NCBI GenBank assembly: GCA_027063645.1
Contig: JAMORK010000016.1
Location: forward strand, 1 to 36,188
Direction of reading: 5' to 3'
DNA length: 36,188 bases
From: Sulfurimonas sp.
Lineage (GTDB): Bacteria > Campylobacterota > Campylobacteria > Campylobacterales > Sulfurimonadaceae
Made by a program: the position numbers and the translations under genes. This document shows positions 1 through 8,112 of this stretch, in pieces (within the stretch, counting starts at the first letter, position 1; every line of letters starts with the position of its first letter). The notes below the pieces were generated by a model. The model saw only the letters and a list, made by a program, of their open reading frames with translations, ran no database searches and had not been told where the DNA came from.

Positions 1-800
1 TTATACTTACTTAAAGATCTTCCCGCTTCATACCCTGCTGGGTAATCTTTTGCATCTCCGTAAATATCTGCCATACTCTGTGTCTCTAAACGTTTATCAC
101 GGTTTCGCATATGACACTGCAAACACACCTCATTTTGACGGATAGGATCACTCAAAGATGCGAGGTATACTTTTGACTCTGGCTCTTTGACATGCTTGGA
201 GGCTGGACCATGACAAGCCTCACAAGAGATACCACTCTCCACCCGTTTTGATTCTGACATAAAACCTGTAAAATGGCATCCATCACAAGCTCTTGAAGTT
301 GGCAACTCTTGATTATCATGCGGATAAGCCTCTTTGTACCAGTACTTCCACGGTTTGAAATGTTGCCATTTTTGAGTTTGAACATTCCATTGATAATTTC
401 CTAAAACATAATCTTCTGTACCATTGATATCTTTTCGCATCATAAAACGCTGTTTAAATTTTCCACCTACGGTATACACAGCATCTTTAAGTGTAAAGTC
501 TGCATCATCTGGAAGTTGTGAGAAGTCTGCTACTACAACAGAAGGGTTCTCTTGTGGGCTTTGAATCATCTTAGGATGGCGAGAGTGTGACCATGCCTCA
601 TGTTTTTCTTTATGACACTCTAAACATTTTGACGAGCCTACAAAATGGGCCTCTTTTTGAGCACTCTCTTGTAAGTCTAATTTATCCCCTACTCTCTCTT
701 GTGTCAACTGCTGATAATAAGGTAAAATCTTACCCCCATTAAGATAAGCAAAATAAACACCTACAAACGCTACGATAAATATAAAAATAATTTTTTTCAA
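1..800 (-). CDS. multiheme c-type cytochrome, C-terminus cut off by window edge
   Basis: Reading leftward from a TTG at 800, 266 codons stay open to the window edge, so the gene is partial. The protein starts with one hydrophobic N-terminal segment (about residues 4-22, rich in I, F, V), which looks like a signal anchor or signal peptide. It then carries four heme-binding CXXCH motifs: CLECH, CDGCH, CEACH and CLQCH. The stretch VGSSKCLECHKEKHEAW resembles the first heme site of cytochrome c554-like multiheme proteins. Such proteins carry electrons in the periplasm or at the inner membrane surface; partner and substrate cannot be read here. The TTG start is chosen because AGGGG lies 8 bases upstream and a TATAAT box precedes it; an in-frame GTG at 809 would overlap that ribosome site. 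More hemes may lie beyond the edge. The gene is divergent from the hydrolase gene. Confidence 0.85.
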   Translation of the reverse strand, partial: MKKIIFIFIVAFVGVYFAYLNGGKILPYYQQLTQERVGDKLDLQESAQKEAHFVGSSKCLECHKEKHEAWSHSRHPKMIQSPQENPSVVVADFSQLPDDADFTLKDAVYTVGGKFKQRFMMRKDINGTEDYVLGNYQWNVQTQKWQHFKPWKYWYKEAYPHDNQELPTSRACDGCHFTGFMSESKRVESGISCEACHGPASKHVKEPESKVYLASLSDPIRQNEVCLQCHMRNRDKRLETQSMADIYGDAKDYPAGYEAGRSLSKY

Positions 801-827
801 AAAGAACACCCCTAATATTTTTCAATA

Positions 828-833
828 ATTATA
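828..833 (-). promoter_or_regulatory. -10 box of the multiheme cytochrome gene
   Basis: TATAAT on the minus strand, about 28 bases upstream of the TTG start, with AGGGG between. No convincing -35 is seen, which is normal for Campylobacterota sigma-70 promoters. Confidence 0.55.
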
Positions 834-850
834 TCATTAGAATTCTTTGA

Positions 851-856
851 TATACT
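851..856 (+). promoter_or_regulatory. -10 box of the alpha/beta hydrolase gene
   Basis: TATACT on the plus strand, 22 bases before the ATG at 879, followed by the ribosome site AGAGG. It lies only about 18 bases from the opposing cytochrome -10, so the two promoters are back to back. Confidence 0.45.
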
Positions 857-878
857 TACTTAAAAAGAGGTATACACT

Positions 879-1424
879 ATGGCAAAAAAAATATTACTGC
901 TTCATGGTTGGGGAGGAAGTGATTTTCCCCATTGGCAAAGTTGGCTTGCTGGTGAGATTGCCAAAGATTATGGGGAGGTATGTTTCTTAAAGTTTAACAA
1001 TTTTGACACACCAAAACTCTCCGTTTGGAAAGAACAACTTCAAGAAAGACTACAAAGTTTTCAACCTGACATTGTTATATGCCATTCACTTGCAAACACT
1101 TTGTGGATGCACCTGTGTCATACAAACTCTCTTCAAAAAATTGAGTACCTTTACCTTGTAGCCCCACCAAGTCTTACTTGTCAAATACAAGAGCTTCAAG
1201 AATTTTTCCCTCTTACTCCCCCTCCTCATCTTTATGCACAAAACACCCTGCTTGTATGCTCAGATAACGATCCCTATATGACACTAGAAGAGGCTTACAC
1301 TTTAGAAAAAAAGTTAGGCATAAAAATGTTATGTATAAAAAATGGTGGACATCTCAATGCTGAGAGTAATTATGGAGAGTGGCCTTGGATGCTCCAAGAG
1401 ATAAAAAGTAAAATCAACCCTTAG
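879..1424 (+). CDS. RBBP9/YdeN-family alpha/beta hydrolase
   Basis: A 181-residue single-domain serine hydrolase. The N-terminal strand runs into LLHGWGG (about residues 6-12), the oxyanion-hole loop of the family. The nucleophile elbow reads ICHSLAN, a Cys-containing variant of GxSxG. The acid is probably the Asp in SDNDPY, and the base is the His in GGHLNAES. Length and the C-terminal NYGEWP pattern fit the small RBBP9/YdeN group, whose physiological substrates are mostly unknown. No signal peptide is visible, so it should be cytoplasmic. It has its own promoter and an AGAGG ribosome site 8 bases before the ATG. Its TAG stop overlaps the stop of the convergent small gene. Confidence 0.88.
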   Translation: MAKKILLLHGWGGSDFPHWQSWLAGEIAKDYGEVCFLKFNNFDTPKLSVWKEQLQERLQSFQPDIVICHSLANTLWMHLCHTNSLQKIEYLYLVAPPSLTCQIQELQEFFPLTPPPHLYAQNTLLVCSDNDPYMTLEEAYTLEKKLGIKMLCIKNGGHLNAESNYGEWPWMLQEIKSKINP

Positions 1425-1639
1425 GCATATAAATCTAAGTGTTGATTTGTTGTCACAGTGGGACTTACATCTTGTGTTTGTGCTGCTTGAAAAGATTTTA
1501 CCTCTTGTAAGGTTTGGTTAGTATTTTCAAGTGTTTGGGTATCACTCCCTTGAGAGTCTTGTTTTGCACTTGGATCAGGTCTTCCAATCTGCACTTGGCT
1601 TGAGTAAGGTGATTGGAATATATAGCTTTGCACTGTCAT
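1421..1639 (-). CDS. small Gln/Ser/Thr-rich protein, 72 aa, unknown
   Basis: A 72-residue protein I do not recognise. It is rich in Gln, Ser and Thr, has no Cys or Trp, and no signal peptide or membrane segment; it is probably largely disordered. It looks real because AGGAG lies 7 bases before the ATG. It also sits 30 bases behind a second small gene with the same low-complexity character, with no promoter visible between them, so the two probably share a transcript. The stop codon overlaps the hydrolase stop tail to tail (bases 1421-1424). No function is proposed. Confidence 0.6.
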   Translation of the reverse strand: MTVQSYIFQSPYSSQVQIGRPDPSAKQDSQGSDTQTLENTNQTLQEVKSFQAAQTQDVSPTVTTNQHLDLYA

Positions 1640-1669
1640 AATATTCTCCTTCTCGGTTAAACAACAAAC

Positions 1670-2086
1670 CTAATTAAGTGCAGGTTTGTAATTTTCTCCA
1701 GCTTGATACTGAGCATAAGCTTCAACAGCAGCATTTTGTTTTTGCACATCTCTTAATGCACTCACTATATTTGCTGTTGAATCATCAGAATCACTTGCCA
1801 CAGCAAGATAAATCTCCACTTGAGATTTTTTAGAACTATATGCTAAATAATCCACAGCATTAGCACGAGTATCATCCCGTTTTTCCTGTGTTTGAGCTTG
1901 AGCTTCAGTTGTTGCTTCTTCTTTGGCATTATTGAGATTGGTTTCCCCTTGTGGAGTAAGTTGTAAATCTCCACTCTCACCGCGAATAACATTGCCTTGA
2001 CTAGCATCATAAACCTCTTTATTGCTATATGTTGGCGTTTGAGGTACTGGCTGTATAGAAGGTGGTTGTGTCGCTGTTACTTGCAT
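1670..2086 (-). CDS. small acidic Ala/Gln-rich protein, 138 aa, unknown
   Basis: An unrecognised 138-residue protein. A longer reading from an ATG at 2161 is possible, but the start at 2086 is preferred. GAGGG lies 7 bases before that ATG, and a TATAAT box at 2120-2125 lies inside the longer version, so a transcript from it could not encode the extra residues. The N-terminal third is Pro/Gln/Thr-rich and looks unstructured. The middle is Glu/Ala/Gln-rich and probably helical. The C-terminal half (SQVEIYLAVASDSDD onward) looks like a short folded helical unit. It has no Cys or Trp, no signal peptide and no membrane segment. It is the first gene of a probable two-gene unit with the 72-residue protein. 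Confidence 0.65.
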   Translation of the reverse strand: MQVTATQPPSIQPVPQTPTYSNKEVYDASQGNVIRGESGDLQLTPQGETNLNNAKEEATTEAQAQTQEKRDDTRANAVDYLAYSSKKSQVEIYLAVASDSDDSTANIVSALRDVQKQNAAVEAYAQYQAGENYKPALN

Positions 2087-2119
2087 AATCTTACCCTCAC
2101 TTTCTTTTGATATGTAATA

Positions 2120-2125
2120 ATTATA
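2120..2125 (-). promoter_or_regulatory. -10 box of the small-protein pair
   Basis: TATAAT on the minus strand, preceded by TTTGTGG and 33 bases upstream of the ATG at 2086. The predicted transcript start near 2113 precedes the GAGGG ribosome site and decides the start codon of the 138-residue protein. Confidence 0.6.
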
Positions 2126-2178
2126 CCACAAATATAGATAAAAATCACTAAGAAATTTCATCTCAAACCATTACCTGA

Positions 2179-2184
2179 TATAAT
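2179..2184 (+). promoter_or_regulatory. -10 box of the ABC-F/GNAT pair
   Basis: TATAAT on the plus strand, 32 bases before the ATG at 2217. The ribosome site is weak (AAAAAAGAG). Confidence 0.55.
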
Positions 2185-2216
2185 GTCAAAAATACTTTTC
2201 ATTAAAAAAGAGCATC

Positions 2217-4094
2217 ATGATTCAACTACAAAATATCAACAAAAGTTTCACCACCCAAGAGATTTTCAAAGATCTCAATTTTAAACTCAATGCCGGTAAT
2301 CGTGTCGGTTTAGTGGGGAGAAACGGAAGTGGAAAATCAACTCTGTTTAAGATGATACTAGGGGAGGAGACTCCCGATAGTGGGGAGATAATCATCCCAA
2401 AAAACTACAAAATTGGGACACTTAAACAACATCTTACTTTTAGTAAAACAACTCTTAAAGAGGAAGCCGCTTTAGCTCTAAGTGAAGAGATGCAGTATGA
2501 GCTCTATAGAGTGGAAAAAATTCTTTTTGGTTTAGGATTTACCCAAGCAGATTTAGAAAAAGACCCTCTTTCTTTTTCTGGTGGTTATCAGATACGTATC
2601 AACCTTGCAAAGCTTCTTGTGACTGAACCAAATTTACTTTTACTTGATGAGCCTACCAACTACCTTGATATCGTGTCACTTCGTTGGCTAAGTAGCTTTC
2701 TTCGCAGTTTTGATGGGGAGATTATACTCATAACCCATAACCGTGACTTTATGGATAGTGTTTGTACTCATACCATGGGTATTGTTCGCAAAAATATAGA
2801 GATTCTTCAAGGCAATACTCACAAATTTTATGCACAACTCCATCAAAATGATGAACTCTACCAAAAACAAAAAATTGCCCAAGACAAAAAGGTTAAAGAG
2901 CTCGAAGAGTTTATAGCAAAAAATAAGGCACGTGCATCTACTGCAGCTCTTGCTCAATCAAAAGTAAAACAGCTAGAGAAGATGCAACTCCTTGATGATT
3001 TAAGCTTTGACAACACCCTCGCGTTTGATTTTAACTTTAAAGAATCTCCTGCAAAAATTATGTTAGAGGTAGAAAATCTCAGCTTTGGTTACACCCCTGA
3101 AAAACTTCTTTTTAAAGATATAAATTTTCATATAAAACGTGGTGAATGCATAGGGATCATAGGGAAAAATGGAAAAGGAAAATCAACTCTACTTAATGTT
3201 TTAGCTCGTGAATTAAAACCTCTAAGTGGTGATATTAGCTCCCATCCATCCGTAAGTTTTGCACACTTTGGGCAAACAAATATAGACCGACTTCATAAAG
3301 ATGCCATCCTCACCGATGAGATACACTCAGCAAACCCTAAACTCTCAACTCAAAGCATACGAAGTATCGCCGGAGCGATGATGTTTAGTGGAGAGAGTGC
3401 CGATAAAAAGATCTCCCTTCTCTCAGGTGGAGAAAAATCTCGTGTAATGTTAGGGCAGATTTTAGCCCAAGAGGTTAATCTCTTATTTCTTGATGAGCCA
3501 ACCAATCACCTAGATATGGAAAGCATCGAAGCACTTACCGAAGCCATCATCAACTTTGAGGGAGCAACTATTATCGTCACCCACTCCGAAGAGTTACTTC
3601 GTCGCGTTTGTGACCGTCTTATCATCTTTGCCAAAGAGGGTGCTGAGTATTTTGATGGCGGATATGATGAGTTTTTAGAAAAAATTGGTTGGGAAGATCA
3701 AGGTGAATCTGGCAAAGCCAGAGAGAGGGACCACCTGGGTGGTGAAGAGGAGCAAATAACTCAAAAGTCTGCTCCAAAATCTTCCACCAAAGAGAATAAA
3801 AAACTTCGTGCCGAACTAGTAAGACAACGCAACAAAGAGGCATCTCCTCTGAAGAAAAAAGTGGAAAAACTTGAGGAGAAGATAATGAAAACAGAAGAGC
3901 TAGTCTCTGAACTTCATGCAGAACTTATAGAGCTTTCAAACAGTGGAGATAGTGCTTCACTTATGGAGGTTTCTAAAAAAGTTGCAGAGGAAGAGAACAA
4001 GGTAGAAGAACTTTTTGAAGAGTTTGAAGAGGTACAAACACAACTCGATGAGATACTTGAGAGATACAACACACAGATAGAGGAGTTAGTATGA
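2217..4094 (+). CDS. ABC-F family ATPase (Uup/YheS type), ribosome-associated
   Basis: A 625-residue protein with two ATP-binding cassettes and no membrane segments, which defines the ABC-F class. The first cassette has Walker A GRNGSGKST (34-42), signature FSGGY and Walker B LLLLDEPTNYLD. The second has GKNGKGKST, LSGGEKSR and LLFLDEPTNHLD. A charged linker between them (KKVKELEEFIAKNKARAS) is the P-site tRNA-interaction region that marks the family. The last 100 or so residues are Lys/Glu-rich and predicted coiled coil, as in Uup-like members. ABC-F proteins act on ribosomes in translation or quality control; which subfamily this is cannot be settled by eye. The stop overlaps the next start in ATGA, so translation of the acetyltransferase is probably coupled. 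Confidence 0.93.
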   Translation: MIQLQNINKSFTTQEIFKDLNFKLNAGNRVGLVGRNGSGKSTLFKMILGEETPDSGEIIIPKNYKIGTLKQHLTFSKTTLKEEAALALSEEMQYELYRVEKILFGLGFTQADLEKDPLSFSGGYQIRINLAKLLVTEPNLLLLDEPTNYLDIVSLRWLSSFLRSFDGEIILITHNRDFMDSVCTHTMGIVRKNIEILQGNTHKFYAQLHQNDELYQKQKIAQDKKVKELEEFIAKNKARASTAALAQSKVKQLEKMQLLDDLSFDNTLAFDFNFKESPAKIMLEVENLSFGYTPEKLLFKDINFHIKRGECIGIIGKNGKGKSTLLNVLARELKPLSGDISSHPSVSFAHFGQTNIDRLHKDAILTDEIHSANPKLSTQSIRSIAGAMMFSGESADKKISLLSGGEKSRVMLGQILAQEVNLLFLDEPTNHLDMESIEALTEAIINFEGATIIVTHSEELLRRVCDRLIIFAKEGAEYFDGGYDEFLEKIGWEDQGESGKARERDHLGGEEEQITQKSAPKSSTKENKKLRAELVRQRNKEASPLKKKVEKLEEKIMKTEELVSELHAELIELSNSGDSASLMEVSKKVAEEENKVEELFEEFEEVQTQLDEILERYNTQIEELV

Positions 4095-4636
4095 GTTTAG
4101 AACTTTACTTTTTACGCTCGAGTGAACAAAAGATAGTGAACGATATGCTTTACTATGCCCAAAAACTAGATGTGAGCAATAAAACCATAGAAGATATACC
4201 TCAGCTTGAAATCTACCACAATTTTTATGGTTTAACACGAAAAGATTTAGGTCTTTATGCGATGAAAGATGCTCAAGTATGTGGAGCTATCTGGTGTAGA
4301 AAACTCAATAAAGAGCATAACTCTAATGGCTTTGTAGATGAAGAAACTCCAGTGATGCAGATCGCTGTAAAACCTGAGTTTAGAAACCAAGGTGTGGCTA
4401 CTTTTATGATGGATCAATTCTTGCAAGAGGCAGCAAGCCAACATAAAAATCTTAGTATTTGTCTGAGTCCTGAAGATAAAAAGTTTTTTGAAAAATTTGG
4501 ATTTGAAGAGGTAGTAGGTGCACAAAGAGAGTCTTATATTGATAAAACTCCTTGTATTGTAATGACTAAAGCATTAGAGCTTAAAGAGGTTGTCCGTCCA
4601 AGTGATGGGTATGACCCTTCGAAATGGCTAGATTAA
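4091..4636 (+). CDS. GNAT-family N-acetyltransferase
   Basis: A 181-residue GNAT protein. The acetyl-CoA loop is VKPEFRNQGVATFMM, matching the R/QxxGxG/A signature. The later FFEKFGFEEV is the usual beta-strand end of the fold. The middle segment (VMQIAV) gives the core strand before the loop. The acceptor substrate is unknown; small molecules, tRNA or protein N-termini are all possible. It overlaps the ABC-F gene by 4 bases and so probably shares its transcript. The C-terminal tail (RPSDGYDPSKWLD) is conserved-looking but unassigned. It ends 9 bases from the convergent dbpA stop. Confidence 0.85.
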   Translation: MSLELYFLRSSEQKIVNDMLYYAQKLDVSNKTIEDIPQLEIYHNFYGLTRKDLGLYAMKDAQVCGAIWCRKLNKEHNSNGFVDEETPVMQIAVKPEFRNQGVATFMMDQFLQEAASQHKNLSICLSPEDKKFFEKFGFEEVVGAQRESYIDKTPCIVMTKALELKEVVRPSDGYDPSKWLD

Positions 4637-4646
4637 AACACTAGCC
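4626..4646. terminator. weak hairpin between convergent GNAT and dbpA genes
   Basis: GGCTAG and CTAGCC, separated by 9 bases, form a 6-bp stem that covers both stop codons. There is no U-run on either side, so termination here is only a possibility. Confidence 0.25.
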
Positions 4647-6001
4647 TATAAAACCCATACACTAAATTTTTTCTTTTTAATCTGACCATATTTGAGTTTT
4701 TTCTCTGCGATATCAACAAACTTACTTTGTATCGCTACATAAGCTTGTCTATCATAGATATCAATCTTACCTATCGCATCACCAGTTAAATCTTTTGTAG
4801 CAGTTAATGCTCCCAAGATATCACCTGCTCTAAGTTTATCTTTTTTACCACCCTCTATAACTAAAGTGATAAACTCTGGCTTCATCTCAAAACCCTCCTG
4901 AGCAACTAAACTATGAGCATCTAAGAACTCTCGAGAAGCACCCTTATACTCATCAGCCTTCTCAATTTCGAATGCCTCATATAGGCTTATAGCGATCCCC
5001 TTTGCTCCTGCTCGTCCTGTTCTTCCTATGCGGTGTGTATATGTTTCTACACCATGTGGCAGATCATAATTGACAACCATACTAAGCTCTTTGATGTCAA
5101 GCCCACGAGCAGCAACATCTGTCGCTATAAGTACAGGACATGACTTATTTGCAAACTGTACTAAAACATCGTTGCGTTCATACTGCTCCAAGTCTCCATG
5201 AATTGCAAGGGCATCTATCTTATTTTTTTGAAGACTCTGGGCTAACTCTTTGGCTGCTACCTTTGTGTTTGTAAAGACTATCACATTTTGAGGTTTATAT
5301 GTTGAGAAAAGTTTAACAAGAGTGTCTGCTTTATCGCTACACTCATAAAATATCTCCTCTATCTCATTGGCTAGCTCATCTTGAGATGCCTTCACTATGA
5401 CAGCATCATCTTGAAACTTCTTACTAATCTCTAAAACCTCATCATCATATGTTGCAGAAAAAAGAAGTGTTTGTCGCTCTTTAGGTGCAAAAGAGAGTAC
5501 AGATTCTATCTCTTCTATAAAACCCATATCTAACATTCTATCTGCCTCATCAAGAACAAGAGTTTGAAGGTTTTCTAAACTGAGGCTCTCTTTATTAAGG
5601 TGCTTTAAAACGCGACCAGGAGTTCCTACAATGATATGAGCCTGATGGGAGAGGGAGCCAAGTTGTTTCCCAAAACTCTCTCCACCACAAAGGATTAAAA
5701 TCTTGATATTGTGTTTAAATCTCGCAAGGCGACGGAGCTCTTTAGCTACTTGGTCTGCGAGTTCACGAGTAGGACAAAGAACAAGAGACTGCACACGGAA
5801 TTTTTTTACATCTAGGGCTTCAAGTAGTCCTATACCAAAGGCAGCAGTCTTCCCACTTCCTGTCTTTGCCTGAGCTATAAGATCTTTTTTTTGAAGTATA
5901 TGGGGAAGAGCTTCAGCTTGGATGGGTGTTGTCTCATTATACTCTAAGGCATCAAGGTTTTGGAGCATCTCATCAGAGAGAGGGAGTGTAGAAAATTTCA
6001 T
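4646..6001 (-). CDS. dbpA: DEAD-box RNA helicase DbpA (23S rRNA-directed)
   Basis: A 451-residue DEAD-box helicase. Motifs in order: Q motif TPIQAEALP, Walker A AKTGSGKT (45-52), PTRELADQ, TPGR, DEAD (151-154), SAT (182-184), and HRIGRTGR in the second RecA lobe. The C-terminal domain (about 375-451) contains LRAGDILGAL, IGKIDIYDRQAYVAI and LKYGQIKKKKF. This matches the DbpA RNA-binding domain, which in the known enzyme binds hairpin 92 of 23S rRNA during 50S assembly. The N-terminal half also follows E. coli DbpA closely (AKTGSGKTAAFGIGLLEAL). It has its own -10 box and a poor ribosome site. Upstream on the same strand lies an RNA methyltransferase of the rRNA/tRNA class, which fits a role in ribosome maturation. 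Confidence 0.93.
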   Translation of the reverse strand: MKFSTLPLSDEMLQNLDALEYNETTPIQAEALPHILQKKDLIAQAKTGSGKTAAFGIGLLEALDVKKFRVQSLVLCPTRELADQVAKELRRLARFKHNIKILILCGGESFGKQLGSLSHQAHIIVGTPGRVLKHLNKESLSLENLQTLVLDEADRMLDMGFIEEIESVLSFAPKERQTLLFSATYDDEVLEISKKFQDDAVIVKASQDELANEIEEIFYECSDKADTLVKLFSTYKPQNVIVFTNTKVAAKELAQSLQKNKIDALAIHGDLEQYERNDVLVQFANKSCPVLIATDVAARGLDIKELSMVVNYDLPHGVETYTHRIGRTGRAGAKGIAISLYEAFEIEKADEYKGASREFLDAHSLVAQEGFEMKPEFITLVIEGGKKDKLRAGDILGALTATKDLTGDAIGKIDIYDRQAYVAIQSKFVDIAEKKLKYGQIKKKKFSVWVL

Positions 6002-6020
6002 ATTTATATCTTTTTTTGAA

Positions 6021-6026
6021 ATTATA
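6021..6026 (-). promoter_or_regulatory. -10 box of dbpA
   Basis: TATAAT on the minus strand, 19 bases upstream of the ATG at 6001. It lies within the 41-base gap behind the EAL-HDOD gene, so dbpA can be transcribed on its own. Confidence 0.55.
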
Positions 6027-6042
6027 CCATTATCTACATAGT

Positions 6043-7278
6043 TTACTTATTTTCAAACTTATGAACCTCTTTCATACTCTCTAATACTATAGCATTAATA
6101 GCACCCGGTTTAAGATTGTACCTTTGCTCAAACTTTACCACAGCAGAGGTGTTAAAATTTTCTACATACCTAACTAAGCGATAGATATTTCCAAGAGCTC
6201 CTTTTTCTTCTAAAAGAGCCTCTTTTACCTTATCTGAGACATTAATAGTTTCTAAAATACTTTCTAAACTAACTCCAAAAACACTATCCATCAAAGATAA
6301 AACACCTACAAGGTAAGCTTCACCAAGAGCATTACTTCGCACATTTGGTTTTAAAAGTTTCAGCACTCTCTCCATCATCTCAGTTCTATTTTTCACCATG
6401 AGCATTAAAGGTGATTGCTCAGAGGATTTAGAAACAGATTTTGAGTAGATCATAAGCATCAGCCATTGGGCTATAGAAACACGACCAACAAGAGTTAAGA
6501 CATGGTGAATTGAAGATATTCTTTGCCTAAAATGAAAAGTCCCAGAGTTTATAAACTGTAAAAGTTGCACTGTAATCTCAGGATTGTTCTCAAACTCATT
6601 TGTTATCTCATCTATATTTACATCTTGCATTAAAAGATTATAGAGTTTTAAGATTTGCATCTGTTGTGGTTCGTATCTTTCATTTTCTAAAATCTGTGGT
6701 TTAGAGAAAAAATAACCCTGATACCAGTCACAACCGTATTCACGGGCATGTTTATATGTTTTAGCATCTTCAATCTTTGTCGCTATAATAGTAATATTAT
6801 GTTTTTTAAAACCCTCACATATACCTTTTTCACCATCTACATCATATACATTAAAATTTATCTTTACATAATCAATAAAAGGGAGAATCGGCTCATACTT
6901 TAAAAGAGTTTTCTCATCCAAGGAGATATCGTTTATAGAAAGAATATAACCTTTATCGTGAAGTTGCTCTATACGTTCAACAACCTTTTCGCTCATCTCA
7001 ATCGTTGCAAAGAAAGAAAACACAAAGAACTCTTTTGGGATACTAAAGATAAGGTCATGCATCAAAAACTTTTCATCAATTTTGACAAATGCTCGTCTAC
7101 TTCCTAGCAATGTTTTTGTACCAAATTTATTTAAAATACTGTTGATAACAGCTGCACTTGCATGTCTATCATCATTGATACTTGCACTCTTTTGTGAGTT
7201 TCTATAAAGAATCTCATAAGCACAAAGTTTTGAGTTTTGGTCTAAAATAGGCTGTCGCCCAATATACACATGATCCAA
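6043..7278 (-). CDS. EAL-HDOD domain signalling protein, EAL part degenerate
   Basis: A 411-residue protein of the YuxH-like EAL-HDOD group. The N-terminal 205 or so residues follow the EAL fold: RQPILD, YEILYR in place of the EAL/ELL motif, and DWYQGYFFSKP near the end. Most metal and catalytic positions of active c-di-GMP phosphodiesterases look altered: DDFG is replaced by NDIS, and the Glu-Gly-Val-Glu motif reads ATKIED. It is therefore probably a binding or scaffold domain. The C-terminal half is an HDOD domain (QLLQFINSGTFHF, ISSIHHVLTLVG). The start is TTG at 7278, with AAGGAG 5 bases upstream; no better ATG exists. Its role is unknown; related proteins act in taxis, biofilm or stress signalling. 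Confidence 0.85.
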   Translation of the reverse strand: MDHVYIGRQPILDQNSKLCAYEILYRNSQKSASINDDRHASAAVINSILNKFGTKTLLGSRRAFVKIDEKFLMHDLIFSIPKEFFVFSFFATIEMSEKVVERIEQLHDKGYILSINDISLDEKTLLKYEPILPFIDYVKINFNVYDVDGEKGICEGFKKHNITIIATKIEDAKTYKHAREYGCDWYQGYFFSKPQILENERYEPQQMQILKLYNLLMQDVNIDEITNEFENNPEITVQLLQFINSGTFHFRQRISSIHHVLTLVGRVSIAQWLMLMIYSKSVSKSSEQSPLMLMVKNRTEMMERVLKLLKPNVRSNALGEAYLVGVLSLMDSVFGVSLESILETINVSDKVKEALLEEKGALGNIYRLVRYVENFNTSAVVKFEQRYNLKPGAINAIVLESMKEVHKFENK

Positions 7279-7304
7279 AAGAACTCCTTAGATTATATAC
7301 AAGC

Positions 7305-7310
7305 ATTATA
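7305..7310 (-). promoter_or_regulatory. -10 box of the EAL-HDOD gene
   Basis: TATAAT on the minus strand, 26 bases before the TTG start. A second TATAAT at 7292-7297 is too close to the ribosome site to leave a usable leader. Confidence 0.45.
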
Positions 7311-7318
7311 TAACAATT

Positions 7319-8107
7319 TTAATTTTTTAGTGATACTTTTCTTTGAAACTGATACATTATAAGTGATGCAGCAACCCCAACATTAAAACTTTTAACATTC
7401 TCTTGCATCTCTATAGTAACTACCTCATCACATAATGCCAAAATATCTTCTGCGATACCTCGCCCCTCATGTCCCATCAAAAGGGCCCATTTCTCTGCTA
7501 CATCTACCTCTGCCAAAAAAGAGCTATCTTCACTCACCTCAGCCGCATACACCTTATAACCAAGCTCTTGTAAGGCTGGAATAAGAAGCTTTATATCATC
7601 AAAAATATGTGTTTGCAAATAGGAGGCATACCCCATCGAAACGCGGAGGGCACGTCTGTTAAAAGGGTGAGGAGAGCTCTTTGGTAAAAGGTAACTCTTG
7701 ACACCAAGGGCGGCTGCACTTCTTGCTATTGAGCCTACATTTTCACTTGAGGTGATATTGTCCAAGATAATCAATTCATCCCCTAAATCCTCTAAGGGTG
7801 TTAATGAAGGACGGATGCCGTGCATCATACAATTGTGGTGTATCTTATGCCCTACAATCTTCCCCATCTCCTCTTTTGTTGTCACATAACATCGAGGTAT
7901 CTTTTTTTTCTCTACAAGAGTTAGATACTCATCATAATACTCTTGTGTCGCTAAAATACTTCGTATCTCCAAGTCACCCTCTAAAAGTAAGTTCACCACT
8001 TTTGGGCTATCGGCTATGAAACTATTATCGCTACGAAAAGCATTCTCTCTAAGTTCTTTGTATATCTTTATATCATCATTATTTATATCATCTATCTTTA
8101 TAAGCAT
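7319..8107 (-). CDS. SpoU/TrmH (SPOUT) family RNA 2'-O-methyltransferase
   Basis: A 262-residue SPOUT methyltransferase. The three family motifs are present: NVGSIARSAAALG (motif 1), LLMGHEGRGI (motif 2) and MQENVKSFNVGVAASLIMYQ (motif 3). The last includes the knot residues that hold S-adenosylmethionine. The first 100 residues match the separate substrate-binding domain of RlmB/TsnR-type rRNA enzymes, so 23S rRNA is a likelier target than tRNA, but the exact nucleotide cannot be read. There is no ribosome site before the ATG at 8107, and a TAAAAT box lies only 5 bases upstream, so the message may be leaderless. EAL-HDOD and dbpA follow on the same strand. Confidence 0.88.
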   Translation of the reverse strand: MLIKIDDINNDDIKIYKELRENAFRSDNSFIADSPKVVNLLLEGDLEIRSILATQEYYDEYLTLVEKKKIPRCYVTTKEEMGKIVGHKIHHNCMMHGIRPSLTPLEDLGDELIILDNITSSENVGSIARSAAALGVKSYLLPKSSPHPFNRRALRVSMGYASYLQTHIFDDIKLLIPALQELGYKVYAAEVSEDSSFLAEVDVAEKWALLMGHEGRGIAEDILALCDEVVTIEMQENVKSFNVGVAASLIMYQFQRKVSLKN

Positions 8108-8112
8108 TATGT

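Noticed and set aside
2-864. The 14-base sequence TATACTTACTTAAA occurs at 2-15 and again at 851-864, flanking the cytochrome gene.
   Set aside because: It is a short AT-rich repeat; one copy lies inside coding sequence and the other contains the hydrolase -10 box. There is no transposase and no other sign of insertion.
1670-2161. A 163-residue reading of the small acidic protein starting at 2161.
   Set aside because: A TATAAT promoter lies inside the added part, and the strong ribosome site serves the ATG at 2086.
7698-8019. Overlapping plus-strand frames antisense to the SpoU-type methyltransferase.
   Set aside because: They have no ribosome sites and no recognisable protein features; the opposite strand carries all three SPOUT motifs.
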